Positions 63,930 to 64,000 of a DNA stretch of 64,000 bases are shown here, piece after piece. How positions within the stretch are numbered: the stretch's first letter is position 1; each line of letters begins with the position of its first letter. The position numbers and the translations under genes are program-made. Below the pieces are notes generated by a model. The model had not been told where the DNA came from, made no database searches, and saw only the letters and a list, made by a program, of their open reading frames with translations. Source of the DNA: Haliscomenobacter sp. (lineage in GTDB: Bacteria; Bacteroidota; Bacteroidia; Chitinophagales; Saprospiraceae). Where the stretch lies: the NCBI RefSeq assembly GCF_016718685.1, contig NZ_JADKCX010000005.1, positions 1-64,000 of the forward strand, in the 5' to 3' direction.

Positions 63930-64000
63930 CGCAATGTTTTTGATTTTGAACAGCTTTTGTGCAGGCTTGGCTTATTTTTTTTATTTTTCATTGCTTTCAG

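Overview
The window looks like a chromosomal segment of a member of the Bacteroidota, probably of the Saprospiria (Haliscomenobacter/Lewinella-like). The phylum rests on several observations: promoter boxes of the TAnnTTTG type with an upstream TTTTG 18 bases away, near absence of Shine-Dalgarno sequences, a C-terminal DUF6576-type tail on one rhomboid protease, a 31-residue MPCGKKRKR... protein, DUF4369-TlpA proteins, and the mutL-rhomboid-rhomboid-EEP gene order. The genus is inference. I see no rRNA, tRNA, CRISPR array, prophage or insertion sequence.

Layout. 1-1.5 kb: rpoN (cut by the window edge). 2-3.2 kb: a truncated glycosyltransferase and a tiny lipoprotein. 3.3-6.8 kb: RNase G, the 31-residue basic protein, a TPR protein and HU. 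7-8.8 kb: yicC-gmk-apaG. 8.9-19 kb: a TlpA-like thioredoxin, an Omp85-type barrel, an MFS permease, hemW, a universal stress protein, a desaturase, a KAS III-like enzyme and small lipoproteins. 19-28.3 kb: a large zincin/TolB/barrel protein, bestrophin, GNAT, Na+/solute symporter, nagA and comM. 28.6-30.3 kb: an RNA ligase overlapping an HD-Pnk end-healing enzyme, a compact RNA repair operon. 30.7-36.5 kb: M14 peptidase, Nudix, an ECF sigma/anti-sigma-like/Spy-like operon and a TPR protein. 36.5-45 kb: cysS, an EEP phosphatase, two rhomboids, mutL and a nucleoside-type permease. 45-58.3 kb: GHMP kinase, rpsA, two acyl-CoA synthetases around a CotH-like protein, DUF5691, and a histidine kinase/response regulator pair. 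58.4-63.8 kb: infB, nusA and rimP; infB has its own promoter and lies behind a nusA terminator.

Two window-wide patterns stand out. First, at least ten genes, including rpoN, nusA and hemW, are broken by single-base shifts, many of them at homopolymers. This fits uncorrected read errors better than gene decay, so the joined reading frames are described here. Second, the intergenic spaces carry many inverted repeats built on one plan: two long complementary arms around a short core. In several, the core is shared between copies while the arms differ. In others the arms are arrays of 7-12 base words (GTTGAAAA, GCGAAAA, GTTTTAG, CACAGATT). They lie mostly between genes, often just before a start codon, and some run into reading frames. 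They are the best candidate here for something not well described.
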